DNA of 8,796 bases, taken from an uncultured bacterium. GTDB taxonomy: Bacteria > Verrucomicrobiota > Kiritimatiellia > CAIKKV01. Positions 1-8,796 of the stretch are shown piece by piece. Every line of letters starts with the position of its first letter. The first letter of the stretch is position 1. A model generated the notes under the pieces. The model was given only the letters and a program-made list of their open reading frames with translations. It was not told where the DNA came from and searched no databases. The DNA lies in assembly GCA_903828035.1 (NCBI GenBank), contig CAIKKV010000310.1:1-8796 (forward strand). Direction: 5' to 3'. The position numbers and the translations under genes are program-made.

Positions 1-1
1 G

Positions 2-2464
2 CTGGCCTTCGATATCCTGTTCGCCGAGGGGCAGCGGCGCTACCTGGAGTCGCTCAACGCCTATGCCCGGCAGTTTGTGCAGCCGGCCTCGCGGCCGGAG
101 GTCGATTCCATCACCGGCATTCCGCCCACCGTGGCCATCGAGCAGCGGACCAGCCGCGGGGGCCGCAAGAGCACCGTCGCCACGGTCACCGAGCTCTATC
201 ATTTCATGCGCCTTCTCTACGTCAAGCTGGGCGTGCCCTATTGCCCCGACTGCCACGAGGCGATCCTCCCGCAGACGGCGGACATGATACTGGCCTCGCT
301 GATGGCGGCCTACCGCGGCCGGCGGATCCGCCTGCTGGCCCCCCTGGTGGTGGCGCGCAAGGGCTACTACACCGACCTGGCCGAGTGGGCGGAGGGGCAT
401 GGCTTCGAGGCCCTGCGCGTGGACGGCGTGATGACGCCGGTGACGCCCTGGCCGCGGCTGGACCGATTCAAGGAACACAACCTCGAGCTTCCCGTGGGGG
501 AGATGCGCGTGACGCCGGCGGCGGAGAAAGAGCTGACCGCTTTGCTGGCCCTGGCGCTGGAGCATGGCAAGGGAACGGTCATCGCGGCGCTGGTCGACAA
601 GGGCAGCCGGAAGGAGACGCTCTACTCGAGCAAGCGGGCCTGCCCCTCCTGCGGGCGGAGCTTCGAGGAGCTCGATCCGCGCCTGTTTTCCTACAACTCC
701 AAGCACGGCTGGTGCGATCATTGCTACGGAACCGGCGTGGAGCTGGAGGGCTTTGACGAGGAGCAGACGGGCGAGGAGATCTGGTGGAACGCCTGGTATG
801 AGGGGGTGGAGCGGGATTGTCCCGCCTGCCACGGCAAGCGGCTGAAGCCCGAGGCGCTGGCCGTCCAGTTCCGGGATCGCAACATCGCCGACCTGGCCGG
901 GCTGACGGTGAAGGAGTCGGAAGCCTGGTTCCGCGGGCTGGCCCTGAACAAGCGCGAGAAGGGGATTGCGCGGGATATCGTGGCGGAGATCCTCTCGCGG
1001 CTCGGCTTCCTGAGCGAAGTGGGGCTGCCGTACCTGACCCTCGACCGCGCCGCGCCCACGCTGAGCGGCGGCGAGGCGCAGCGGATCCGGCTGGCCGCCC
1101 AGCTGGGCTCCAACCTGCGCGGGGTCTGCTACATCCTCGACGAGCCGACCATCGGCCTGCATGCGCGCGACAACCGGATGCTGATCGACACCCTGCGGAG
1201 CCTGGAGCGCAAGGGCAACACCATTGTGGTGGTGGAGCATGACGAGGAGACGATCCGCCAGGCCGATCACGTGATCGACCTGGGGCCCGGCGCGGGCACC
1301 GAGGGCGGCCACGTGGTGGCGGCGGGGCGGGTGGGCGAGCTGATGAAGCACGCGGATTCGGTCACCGGCGCCTGCCTGCGCAAGCCCATGAAGCACCCCC
1401 TGTCCGGGGAGCGGCGCGCGGTGGGAAAGAAGGACGAGTCTTTATGGATCCGGGGCGCGCAGATGCACAATCTCCGGAATCTCGACGTGCGGGTTCCGCT
1501 GGGGCGGCTGGTGGCGGTGACGGGCGTGAGCGGCAGCGGCAAGAGCACGCTGGTGCGCCATGTGCTGCACGACAACCTGCGCCGGCTGCTGATCAACGCC
1601 GAGGGGCGGAAGCCGGTGTTGCGCGGCTGCGCGGCGGTGGAGGGCTTTGAAAGCCTGCGGCGCGTGCTGGAGGTGGATCAGACCCCGATCGGCAAGACGC
1701 CGCGCTCGTGCCCGGCCACGTATGTGGGGTTCTGGGACGATATCCGCCGGCTGTTTGCGGCGCTGCCCGAGGCGCGGATGCGCGGGTATGCGCCGGGCCG
1801 CTTTTCGTTCAACGTGTCGGGCGGCCGCTGCGAGGCGTGCGAGGGGCAGGGCGTGAAGAAGATCGAGATGAGCTTCCTGCCGGATGTGACGGTGCCGTGC
1901 GACGAGTGCGGCGGCGCGCGCTTTGGCGCGGAGACGCTGGCGTTGCGGTACAAGGGGAAGACGGTGGGCGAGGTGCTGCGCATGAGCGTGGACGAGGCGG
2001 CGCCTTTCTTCGAGGCGCATCCGGCGATTCACCGGCCCCTGCGGCTGATGCAGGACGTGGGGCTGGGGTACCTGACCCTGGGGCAGGCGAGCCCCACGCT
2101 GAGCGGCGGCGAGGCGCAGCGGATCAAGCTGGTGACGGAGCTGGCGGGCGGCACGGCGGAGTCGAACCGCCGCAAGCCGGGCGGCACGCTCTACGTGCTG
2201 GACGAGCCGACCGTGGGGCTGCACCTGGCCGACATCAAGATGCTGCTGCATGTGCTGCACCGGCTGGTGGAGGCGGGGCACACGGTGCTGGTGATCGAGC
2301 ACCAGATGGACGTGATCGCCGAGGCGGACTGGGTGATTGACCTGGGGCCGGAAGGAGGGGCCGGCGGCGGGCGCATCGTGGCGGAGGGCCCGCCGGAGGC
2401 CGTGGCCAAGGTGAAAGCGTCGCACACCGGCCGCTTCCTGAAGCCGCTGTTCAAGGAAAAGTGA
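2..2464 (+). CDS. uvrA: UvrA, excinuclease ABC subunit A (5'-truncated by the window edge)
   Basis: UvrA is the damage-sensing ABC-type ATPase of nucleotide excision repair. It loads UvrB onto lesions in the cytoplasm. The reading frame is open from base 2, and the first visible residues ([18 protein letters not shown]) are those that normally follow the NBD1 Walker A motif, so the N-terminus lies upstream. Counting visible residues, I see a UvrB-binding region around 80-210, a zinc module CPSC/CDHC (214-217, 238-241) with 20 residues between the pairs, CPAC at 273, and ABC signature LSGGEAQR at 354. Walker [10 protein letters not shown] follows at about 379, with the H-loop histidine at 413. 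NBD2 is complete: Walker [10 protein letters not shown] (508-516), zinc module CEAC/CDEC (610, 633), signature LSGGEAQR (700), Walker [10 protein letters not shown] (about 733) and an H-loop. Only 31 residues separate CDHC from CPAC, against about 125 in E. coli UvrA by my recall, so most of the insertion domain is absent. This and the overall wording suggest the C-terminal half of a tandem-type UvrA. The uvrA identity is very secure. The subclass is an inference. Confidence 0.97.
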   Translation: MAFDILFAEGQRRYLESLNAYARQFVQPASRPEVDSITGIPPTVAIEQRTSRGGRKSTVATVTELYHFMRLLYVKLGVPYCPDCHEAILPQTADMILASLMAAYRGRRIRLLAPLVVARKGYYTDLAEWAEGHGFEALRVDGVMTPVTPWPRLDRFKEHNLELPVGEMRVTPAAEKELTALLALALEHGKGTVIAALVDKGSRKETLYSSKRACPSCGRSFEELDPRLFSYNSKHGWCDHCYGTGVELEGFDEEQTGEEIWWNAWYEGVERDCPACHGKRLKPEALAVQFRDRNIADLAGLTVKESEAWFRGLALNKREKGIARDIVAEILSRLGFLSEVGLPYLTLDRAAPTLSGGEAQRIRLAAQLGSNLRGVCYILDEPTIGLHARDNRMLIDTLRSLERKGNTIVVVEHDEETIRQADHVIDLGPGAGTEGGHVVAAGRVGELMKHADSVTGACLRKPMKHPLSGERRAVGKKDESLWIRGAQMHNLRNLDVRVPLGRLVAVTGVSGSGKSTLVRHVLHDNLRRLLINAEGRKPVLRGCAAVEGFESLRRVLEVDQTPIGKTPRSCPATYVGFWDDIRRLFAALPEARMRGYAPGRFSFNVSGGRCEACEGQGVKKIEMSFLPDVTVPCDECGGARFGAETLALRYKGKTVGEVLRMSVDEAAPFFEAHPAIHRPLRLMQDVGLGYLTLGQASPTLSGGEAQRIKLVTELAGGTAESNRRKPGGTLYVLDEPTVGLHLADIKMLLHVLHRLVEAGHTVLVIEHQMDVIAEADWVIDLGPEGGAGGGRIVAEGPPEAVAKVKASHTGRFLKPLFKEK

Positions 2465-2487
2465 CAGGTTGTGTTTGTAAACCAACC

Positions 2488-2514
2488 ACGGATGACACGG
2501 ATCACACGGATAAA
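2488..2514. repeat. Three-unit 9-bp direct repeat (ACGGATNAC type)
   Basis: Three consecutive 9-bp units read ACGGATGAC, ACGGATCAC and ACGGATAAA. All share the core ACGGAT. The repeat lies 23 bp after the uvrA stop codon. From general familiarity, a similar CCACGGATGACACGGAT string is scattered between genes in a number of unrelated environmental genomes. I cannot confirm that here. Read on the minus strand it encodes a repetitive IRVIRVIRG string that is not a real protein. Confidence 0.7.
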
Positions 2515-2529
2515 AGACGCTGTCTCGCG

Positions 2530-2556
2530 CGCTTGAGGCTTGGTTCTTTTCAAGCG
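2530..2556. repeat. Inverted repeat, CGCTTGA / TCAAGCG
   Basis: A perfect 7-bp inverted repeat (2530-2536 with 2550-2556) encloses a 13-nt loop. No T-run follows it, so it is a poor intrinsic terminator. It could be an operator-like palindrome or chance. It lies 49 bp upstream of the chosen start of the DUF2059 gene. Confidence 0.3.
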
Positions 2557-2594
2557 ACAGGGCGGGTGAAAGATGCTAATTTTCCCGCTCATGA

Positions 2595-2599
2595 AAGGA
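2595..2599 (+). promoter_or_regulatory. Ribosome binding site that decides the DUF2059 start
   Basis: AAGGA lies 6 nt before the ATG at 2606. The in-frame ATG at 2573 and the one at 2591 have weaker upstream sequence. Starting at 2606 also puts a lysine-lysine N-region directly before the hydrophobic signal segment. The 2606 start is therefore preferred. Confidence 0.7.
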
Positions 2600-2605
2600 A
2601 TATTT

Positions 2606-3133
2606 ATGAAAAAATGGACACTTGCCGTGATGGCCGTTTTGAGTGTGATGGCGGGCCCGGTGATGGCGCAGGCCGCTGACGCGCGGCGCGCCACGGCGGA
2701 AGAGATGCTGAACGTGATGAGGTATCCGGAGATGATGGCGAAGTCGTTTGACACCGTGAAGCAGATGGTTCCCGGCTACATCAAGCAGCGGGCCGGCATG
2801 GCGGGGCAGACCAACGTCCCGCCGGATCTCAGCACGCAGCTCAGGAAGGTGATGGACCTGATGTCCGAGGAGTTCAGCTGGGACAAGATGAAGGGTGACT
2901 ACATCACCCTTTATGCCGAAACGTTCACGGAGCAGGAGATGAAGGACATCATTGCCTTCTACCGCTCGCCGTCGGGCAAGTCCTTTGTCGATAAGCAGCC
3001 GGAGCTGTCGAGGCGCGCCATGGAGCTGAGCAAGATGGTCATGGCGCGCGCCATGCCCAAGATCAGGGCCTTGGACGAAGAGCTCAAGGCCAAGACGGCG
3101 GCGGCGCCGGCCCCGGTCGCTGCGGGGAAATAG
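2606..3133 (+). CDS. Predicted exported DUF2059 domain protein
   Basis: This is a 175-residue protein. It has a Sec-type signal peptide: MKKW, a hydrophobic stretch to about residue 20, then AQA at 21-23 as the likely signal peptidase I site. The mature protein is helical and rich in methionine and lysine. Its core, about residues 90-150, has the features of the DUF2059 family: a conserved Trp (W92), YAETFTEQEMKDIIAFYRSP (103-122), then SGK and a helix. The tail is an alanine/proline-rich low-complexity segment (about 163-173). The family has no established biochemical function, so I assign none. A periplasmic location is inferred from the signal peptide. A longer version starting at 2573 would add 11 residues before the lysines and is less likely. 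The gene appears to be a single unit between two intergenic regions, not part of the hom operon. Confidence 0.88.
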   Translation: MKKWTLAVMAVLSVMAGPVMAQAADARRATAEEMLNVMRYPEMMAKSFDTVKQMVPGYIKQRAGMAGQTNVPPDLSTQLRKVMDLMSEEFSWDKMKGDYITLYAETFTEQEMKDIIAFYRSPSGKSFVDKQPELSRRAMELSKMVMARAMPKIRALDEELKAKTAAAPAPVAAGK

Positions 3134-3135
3134 GG

Positions 3136-3170
3136 CTTTCGAGGGCTCGCAGCGCTCGCCCCTCCGAAAG
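3136..3170 (+). terminator. Hairpin after the DUF2059 gene, possible terminator or palindromic repeat
   Basis: CTTTCG (3136-3141) pairs with CGAAAG (3165-3170). Inside, AGGG pairs with CCCT across a single-base bulge, around a loop that contains the self-complementary AGCGCT. The hairpin starts 2 nt after the stop codon. It is followed by AATATTTCGATTGTT, which is AT-rich but not a true T-tract, so termination is possible but not strong. The same core recurs at 3251-3273, so it may be a dispersed repeat instead. Confidence 0.4.
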
Positions 3171-3243
3171 AATATTTCGATTGTTCGTGCGCGAAGACTC
3201 GGAGGGCGGAGCGCCGCGACGCCTCATGCCAGTGTGGAGAAGC

Positions 3244-3273
3244 CTTCCTCGAGAGGGCTCGCCCCTCCGGAAG
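3244..3273. repeat. Second copy of the GC-rich palindromic repeat
   Basis: CTTCC (3244-3248) pairs with GGAAG (3269-3273). Inside, GAGGG pairs with CCCTC around a 5-nt loop. The core GAGGGCTCGCCCCTCC matches the element at 3141-3165 once that copy's 9-nt insertion (CAGCGCTCG) is removed. A related sequence in the opposite orientation, GGAGGGCGGAGC, lies at 3201-3212. Confidence 0.5.
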
Positions 3274-3298
3274 ATGTCTGGAATCGTCGTTTTTACCA

Positions 3299-3328
3299 TT
3301 GTAACCCCCTCTGTATTTTTAGTATAAA
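3299..3328 (+). promoter_or_regulatory. Predicted sigma70-type promoter for hom-ask-valS
   Basis: TTGTAA (3299-3304, four of six consensus bases) is separated by 18 bp from TATAAA (3323-3328, five of six). It lies in an AT-rich patch that stands out from the GC-rich surroundings. Transcription would start near 3335, leaving a leader of about 60 nt before hom. This is a sequence match only, with no experimental support. Confidence 0.55.
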
Positions 3329-3384
3329 TAGCGGTTCGTCGGGTCCCGTCCCCTGTGGGTCGGAATCCATATTCAGCCAGGATC

Positions 3385-3392
3385 AGGGGGAG
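3385..3392 (+). promoter_or_regulatory. Ribosome binding site of hom (GTG start)
   Basis: The purine run AGGGGGAG ends 2 nt before the GTG at 3395. The AGGGG part gives a more usual 5-nt spacing. No in-frame ATG lies nearby, and the GTG is followed at once by the conserved N-terminal beta strand and the GFGTVG motif. The GTG start is therefore favoured. Confidence 0.65.
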
Positions 3393-3394
3393 TT

Positions 3395-4696
3395 GTGAAA
3401 GAGATCGGAATTGGATTGATCGGCTTCGGCACCGTGGGCGCCGGCGTCGTGGAATGCCTTCAGAAAAACGGCGACCGCATCGCCGCCCGCACGGGCGTCA
3501 AGCTGGTGCTCCGCAAGATCGCCGATGTGGACCTGGAGCGCGACCGCGGCGTGACCGTGGATCCCGCCATCATGACCCGCGACGGCCTGTCCCTCCTCAC
3601 CGATCCCGCCATCGACATCATCATCGAGCTGGTGGGCGGCAAGGGCTTCGCCAAGGAAGTCGTCCTCAAGGCCCTGCAGAACGGCAAGTCCGTGGTCACC
3701 GCCAACAAGGCGCTGCTGGCCGAGCACGGCAGCGAGATCTTCGCCCTGGCCGAGCGCCAGAAGCTTTCCGTCGGCTTCGAAGCCAGCGTGGCGGGGACCA
3801 TCCCGATCATCCGCGCCATCCGCGAGGGGCTGGTGGCCAACCGCTTCCAGCGCCTCTACGGCATCCTGAACGGCACCTGCAATTTCATCCTCACCAAGAT
3901 GGAGCGCGAGCAGGTCACCTTCGAGCACGCCCTGAAGGAGGCGCAGGCCGCCGGCTACGCCGAGGCCAACCCCGCCCTCGACATCGACGGCTTCGACACG
4001 GCGCACAAGGCGGCCATCCTGGCCTCGCTGGCCTGCGGCGGCCCGTTCCCCATGAGCGCGGTGTTCGTGGAAGGCATCCGGGGGCTCGCCAAGGCCGACA
4101 TGGAGTACGCCAAGGGCCTCGGCTACCGCATCAAGCTGCTCGCCGTGATCAAGCTGAACGACGACAACGTGGAAGTGCGCGTGCACCCGGCGCTGATTCC
4201 GGCCGACTCCCTGCTCGCCTCCGTCTCCGGCGTCTTCAACGCCGTCATGGTGGAGGGCGACATGGCCGGCCAGACGATGTATTACGGACGCGGCGCCGGA
4301 CGCCTGCCCACCGGCAGCGCCGTGGTGAGCGACCTGGCCGACATCGGCATGGCCATCGCCAGCGGCACCCCGCCGCCGCCCGTCTTCTCGGCCGGCCCCG
4401 CGCCGGTGTGCCAGTCGATGGGCGAGGTCGTCAGCCGCTTCTACATCCGCTTCGCCCTGCTGGACAAGCCCGGCGTCCTGGGCCAGATCGCGGCCGTCTT
4501 CGGCCAGCACCAGATCAGCCTGGCGTCCGTCATGCAGAAGGAGTCGCAGACCGGCAAGCACGTGCCCGTGGTCCTGGTGACGCACCGGGCCAAGGAGTCG
4601 GACTGCATGGCCGCCCTCGAGGCGATCAAGGCGTTGAATGTCACCAGCGGGGATCCCGTGCGGATGCGTATCGAAGACCTGGGAGCGGAGAAATAG
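3395..4696 (+). CDS. hom: Homoserine dehydrogenase with C-terminal ACT domain
   Basis: The enzyme reduces aspartate semialdehyde to homoserine with NAD(P)H, at the branch to threonine and methionine. It has 433 residues, typical of the monofunctional ACT-bearing type. The Rossmann nucleotide-binding motif GFGTVGAG is at residues 10-17. TANKALLAEHG (103-112) carries Lys105, and the catalytic-domain motif DIDGFDTAHKAAILA (196-210) carries Lys205. These match the two catalytic lysines known for the family. The substrate-domain signature GILNGTCNFILTKM is at 156-169, and the glycine-rich GRGAGRLPTGSAVVSD at 298-313. Residues about 349-428 form an ACT domain (FYIRFALLDKPGVLGQIAAVF), which usually mediates threonine feedback inhibition. 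The start is GTG. It is the first gene of the operon and sits 3 nt before aspartate kinase. The order is hom then kinase, the reverse of the domain order in the fused ThrA/MetL enzymes. All key residues look intact. Confidence 0.96.
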   Translation: MKEIGIGLIGFGTVGAGVVECLQKNGDRIAARTGVKLVLRKIADVDLERDRGVTVDPAIMTRDGLSLLTDPAIDIIIELVGGKGFAKEVVLKALQNGKSVVTANKALLAEHGSEIFALAERQKLSVGFEASVAGTIPIIRAIREGLVANRFQRLYGILNGTCNFILTKMEREQVTFEHALKEAQAAGYAEANPALDIDGFDTAHKAAILASLACGGPFPMSAVFVEGIRGLAKADMEYAKGLGYRIKLLAVIKLNDDNVEVRVHPALIPADSLLASVSGVFNAVMVEGDMAGQTMYYGRGAGRLPTGSAVVSDLADIGMAIASGTPPPPVFSAGPAPVCQSMGEVVSRFYIRFALLDKPGVLGQIAAVFGQHQISLASVMQKESQTGKHVPVVLVTHRAKESDCMAALEAIKALNVTSGDPVRMRIEDLGAEK

Positions 4697-4699
4697 CCG

Positions 4700-6069
4700 A
4701 TGAAGAATGTGAAAGTGGCAAAGTTCGGGGGCACCTCCCTGGCCGACGCCGGCCAGCTCAGGAAGGTGCTCTCCATCGTCAAGGCCGACTCCGCCCGGCG
4801 GATCGTGGTGGTTTCCGCGCCCGGCAAGCGCCACGCCAAGGACACCAAGGTCACGGACCTGCTGATCGCGCTCGCCGAAGCCCGGCTGGCCGGCCACTCC
4901 GCCGACGCCGAGCTGGCGGCCGTGGCGGGGCGGTACGCCGAGATCCAGCGCGACCTGGAGCTGCCCGAGTCCGTGATCCGCGAGATTGAGGCCGACCTGC
5001 GCGGCCGCCTGGACTCGGACCGCTCGCATCGCGGCCTGTTCCTCGACCTGCTCAAGGCCGCGGGCGAGGACAACAGCGCCCGCATCGCGGCCGCCGCCTT
5101 CAACAAGATGGGGCTGCCGTCGCGCTACCTGAGCCCCCGCGACGCCGGGCTGATCCTGTCCGACGATCCCGGCAACGCCATGGTGCTGCCGGAGTCCTAT
5201 CCCAACCTGGCCAAGTCCCTGGCCGACACCCGCGAGGTGATCGTGTTCCCGGGCTTCTTCGGCTGCACGCGGACGGGCGGGACGGTGACCTTTCCCCGGG
5301 GCGGCTCCGACATCACGGGCGCCATCCTGGCGGCCGCGGTCAAGGCCTCGGAGTACGAGAACTTCACGGATGTCGACAGCGTCTTCGCCGTGGACCCGCG
5401 GATTGTGCCGGGGGCCCGGGCCATCGAGCTGCTGACCTACCGCGAGATGCGCGAGCTGGCGTACGCCGGGTTCGGCGTGTTCCACGACGAGGCGATCGTG
5501 CCGGCCGTGCAGGCCCACATCCCGATCTGCATCAAGAACACGAACCGGCCGGAGGCGCCCGGCACCCGCATCGTCCCGACCCGCTCCTACACCTCGGGCG
5601 GCGTGGTGGGCATCGCCAGCGCGGACGGCTTCTGCACGCTCTCGCTGGACAAGTACCTGATGAACCGCGAGATCGGCTTCGGCCGGCGGCTGCTGCAGAT
5701 CGTCGAGGACGAAGGGCTCTCCTACGAGCACGTGCCCTCCGGCATCGACAACATCTCGGTGGTGATCCGCGAGTCCACCCTGAACGAGGCCCGGAAGCAG
5801 CACATCCTGGCCCGCTGCAAGACCGAGCTGAAAGCCGACGACGCCGAGTTTGAAAAGGGGCTGGCCCTGATCATGGTCGTGGGCGAGGGGATGCGCTACA
5901 CCGTCGGACTGGCGAAGCGCGCCACCGCGGCCCTGGCCCAGGCCGGGGTGAACATTGAGATGATGAACCAGGGCGCGTCGGAGATCAGCATGATGTTCGG
6001 CGTCAAGGACGGGGACCGCAAGAAGGCGGTCAAGGCCCTGTATGAAGCCTTTTTCGAAGTGGAGCCGTC

Positions 6070-6073
<4 letters not shown>
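4700..6073 (+). CDS. lysC: Aspartate kinase with two ACT domains
   Basis: Aspartate kinase phosphorylates aspartate to 4-aspartyl phosphate, the first step toward lysine, threonine, methionine and diaminopimelate. The protein has 457 residues. The amino-acid kinase fold covers about 1-295, with KFGGTS at 8-13 (substrate and ATP contacts), SAPGKR at 39-44, the GGTVTFPRGGSDITGA segment at 193-208 and the nucleotide-binding FTDVDSVFAVDPR at 222-234. Two ACT units follow at about 300-378 and 388-457. The second contains GVNIEMMNQGASEISMMFGV (416-435), typical of the regulatory domain. The length and the TDVDSVF wording fit the single-chain kinases of about 450 residues (Bacillus YclM-like) rather than the alpha/beta type of about 400 residues with an internal start. 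The effector, lysine or threonine, cannot be told from sequence by eye, so lysC is a generic symbol; thrD or ask would serve equally. GGAG at 4687-4690 within the end of hom supplies a Shine-Dalgarno 9 nt before the ATG. The 3' end overlaps valS by 4 nt. Confidence 0.95.
6061..6073 (+). promoter_or_regulatory. Translational coupling site: lysC stop overlaps valS start
   Basis: The valS ATG (6070-6072) overlaps the TGA stop of aspartate kinase (6071-6073) as ATGA. GGAG at 6061-6064 lies 5 nt upstream inside the kinase coding sequence. This is a usual arrangement for reinitiation by terminating ribosomes and supports a single transcript. Confidence 0.8.
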
Positions 6074-8747
<2,674 letters not shown>

Positions 8748-8751
<4 letters not shown>

Positions 8752-8796
8752 GGACGGGTAGCGAACGACAGACCAAATCGTTGGAATGGAGGGGAC
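8748..8796 (+). CDS. Possible start of an unidentified downstream gene (partial)
   Basis: An ATG at 8748-8750 overlaps the valS stop TGA (8749-8751) in the same ATGA arrangement seen upstream. The frame stays open to the window end (16 codons, MRTGSERQTKSLEWRG). A purine-rich GAAGGG abuts the ATG with no useful spacing, so ribosome binding by it is doubtful. The peptide is too short to recognise. The alternative is that the downstream gene begins just past the window behind the GGAGGGG at 8788-8794, in which case this ORF is not real. Confidence 0.25.
8788..8794 (+). promoter_or_regulatory. Strong Shine-Dalgarno-like sequence at the window end
   Basis: GGAGGGG lies 2 nt from the right edge and 36 nt after the valS stop. 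In a short gap with no terminator, this looks like the ribosome binding site of a gene starting within about 10 nt beyond the window. That would make it a fourth operon member. It could also be a chance purine run in GC-rich sequence. Confidence 0.45.

Larger units (their letters stand above)
2465..2605. other. Intergenic region between uvrA and the DUF2059 gene
   Basis: This 141-bp gap has lower GC than the flanking genes. It contains a three-unit 9-bp direct repeat (2488-2514), a 7-bp inverted repeat with a 13-nt loop (2530-2556), and the ribosome binding site of the next gene. I could not find a convincing promoter. The best -10-like hexamer (GCTAAT, 2575-2580) lacks a well-spaced -35. There is no T-tract terminator after uvrA. 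Confidence 0.6.
3134..3394. other. Intergenic region with palindromic repeats and the hom promoter
   Basis: The first 140 bp carry GC-rich palindromic sequences: two related copies on the + strand (3136-3170 and 3244-3273) and a related stretch in the opposite orientation around 3198-3214. The rest changes abruptly to AT-rich sequence (about 3288-3331), which contains a sigma70-like promoter. A leader of roughly 55-60 nt then runs to the hom start. I see no leader peptide, recognisable riboswitch or clear attenuator in that leader. I see no gene here. Confidence 0.6.

Noticed and set aside
77..2464. GTG at 77 as a true start of UvrA
   Set aside because: The frame is open and clearly conserved from base 2, with [18 protein letters not shown] upstream of 77. 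The gene therefore begins before the window.
2..2464. UvrA as a self-resistance gene of an antibiotic cluster (UvrA-like DrrC type)
   Set aside because: No biosynthetic, transport or regulatory genes accompany it. The UvrB-binding region is present, and the neighbours are housekeeping genes.
1442..2485. Open frame of about 347 codons on the minus strand opposite the UvrA NBD2 region
   Set aside because: It is rich in His, Gln, Arg and Ala, and lies antisense to the conserved zinc module and ABC motifs. It has no independent support.
2573..2605. Upstream ATG start giving the DUF2059 protein 11 extra N-terminal residues
   Set aside because: The ATG at 2606 has AAGGA at ideal spacing and begins a classic signal peptide. 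The extension would place MLIFPLMKGIF before the lysines, which is less typical.
2191..2754. Minus-strand frame spanning the uvrA end, the intergenic repeat and the DUF2059 start
   Set aside because: It crosses two real genes, and its repetitive IRVIRVIRG segment is only the reading of the 9-bp DNA repeat.
3084..3299. Short minus-strand frame over the intergenic region before hom
   Set aside because: It overlaps the palindromic repeats and the end of the DUF2059 gene. The peptide is Arg/Pro/Ser-rich with no family resemblance, and I see no ribosome binding site for it.
3383..5803. Very long open frame (about 800 codons) on the minus strand opposite hom and aspartate kinase
   Set aside because: It lies wholly antisense to two clearly conserved enzymes. 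Its product is dominated by His, Arg, Ala, Gly and Val with no recognisable domain. Such frames are expected in GC-rich genes, where stop codons are rare in the complementary frame.

Overview
This is a GC-rich bacterial chromosome segment with every supported gene on the + strand. In order it holds the 3' part of uvrA (nucleotide excision repair), a small predicted exported DUF2059 protein, and a tight hom - aspartate kinase - valS cluster. The window stops just after valS, apparently before the next gene of the same transcript. I see no tRNA, rRNA, CRISPR array, insertion sequence, phage gene or plasmid gene. The organism cannot be named from this. The high GC, the uvrA type and the GC-rich intergenic repeats loosely suggest an environmental Gram-negative-type lineage, perhaps in the PVC group (Planctomycetes, Verrucomicrobia, Kiritimatiellae and relatives). 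That is a weak inference.

Layout: (1) Positions 2-2464 are UvrA without its N-terminus. The window opens directly after the place where the first Walker A motif should lie. The remaining sequence has the rest of NBD1, the UvrB-binding region, a strongly shortened insertion domain, and a complete NBD2. Its wording resembles the C-terminal half of the tandem-duplicated, very long UvrA proteins. (2) Positions 2465-2605 are an intergenic stretch with a three-unit 9-bp direct repeat and a small inverted repeat. (3) Positions 2606-3133 encode a DUF2059 protein with a signal peptide. (4) Positions 3134-3394 are an intergenic stretch with related GC-rich palindromes in both orientations, then an AT-rich patch with a good sigma70-like promoter. 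(5) Positions 3395-8751 carry hom, aspartate kinase and valS, with a 3-nt gap and then a 4-nt ATGA overlap, which indicates one operon. A possible further ORF starts by ATGA overlap at 8748, and a strong Shine-Dalgarno-like sequence lies at the very end.

Function: aspartate kinase makes aspartyl phosphate, the entry to the aspartate-family amino acids. Homoserine dehydrogenase acts two steps later, at the branch to threonine and methionine. Both carry C-terminal ACT domains, as expected for end-product feedback control. ValRS charges tRNA(Val), and its co-transcription with the two biosynthetic genes links amino-acid supply to translation. I did not find a convincing undescribed system. The points most worth checking are the UvrA architecture, the intergenic palindromic repeats and the unidentified gene after valS.
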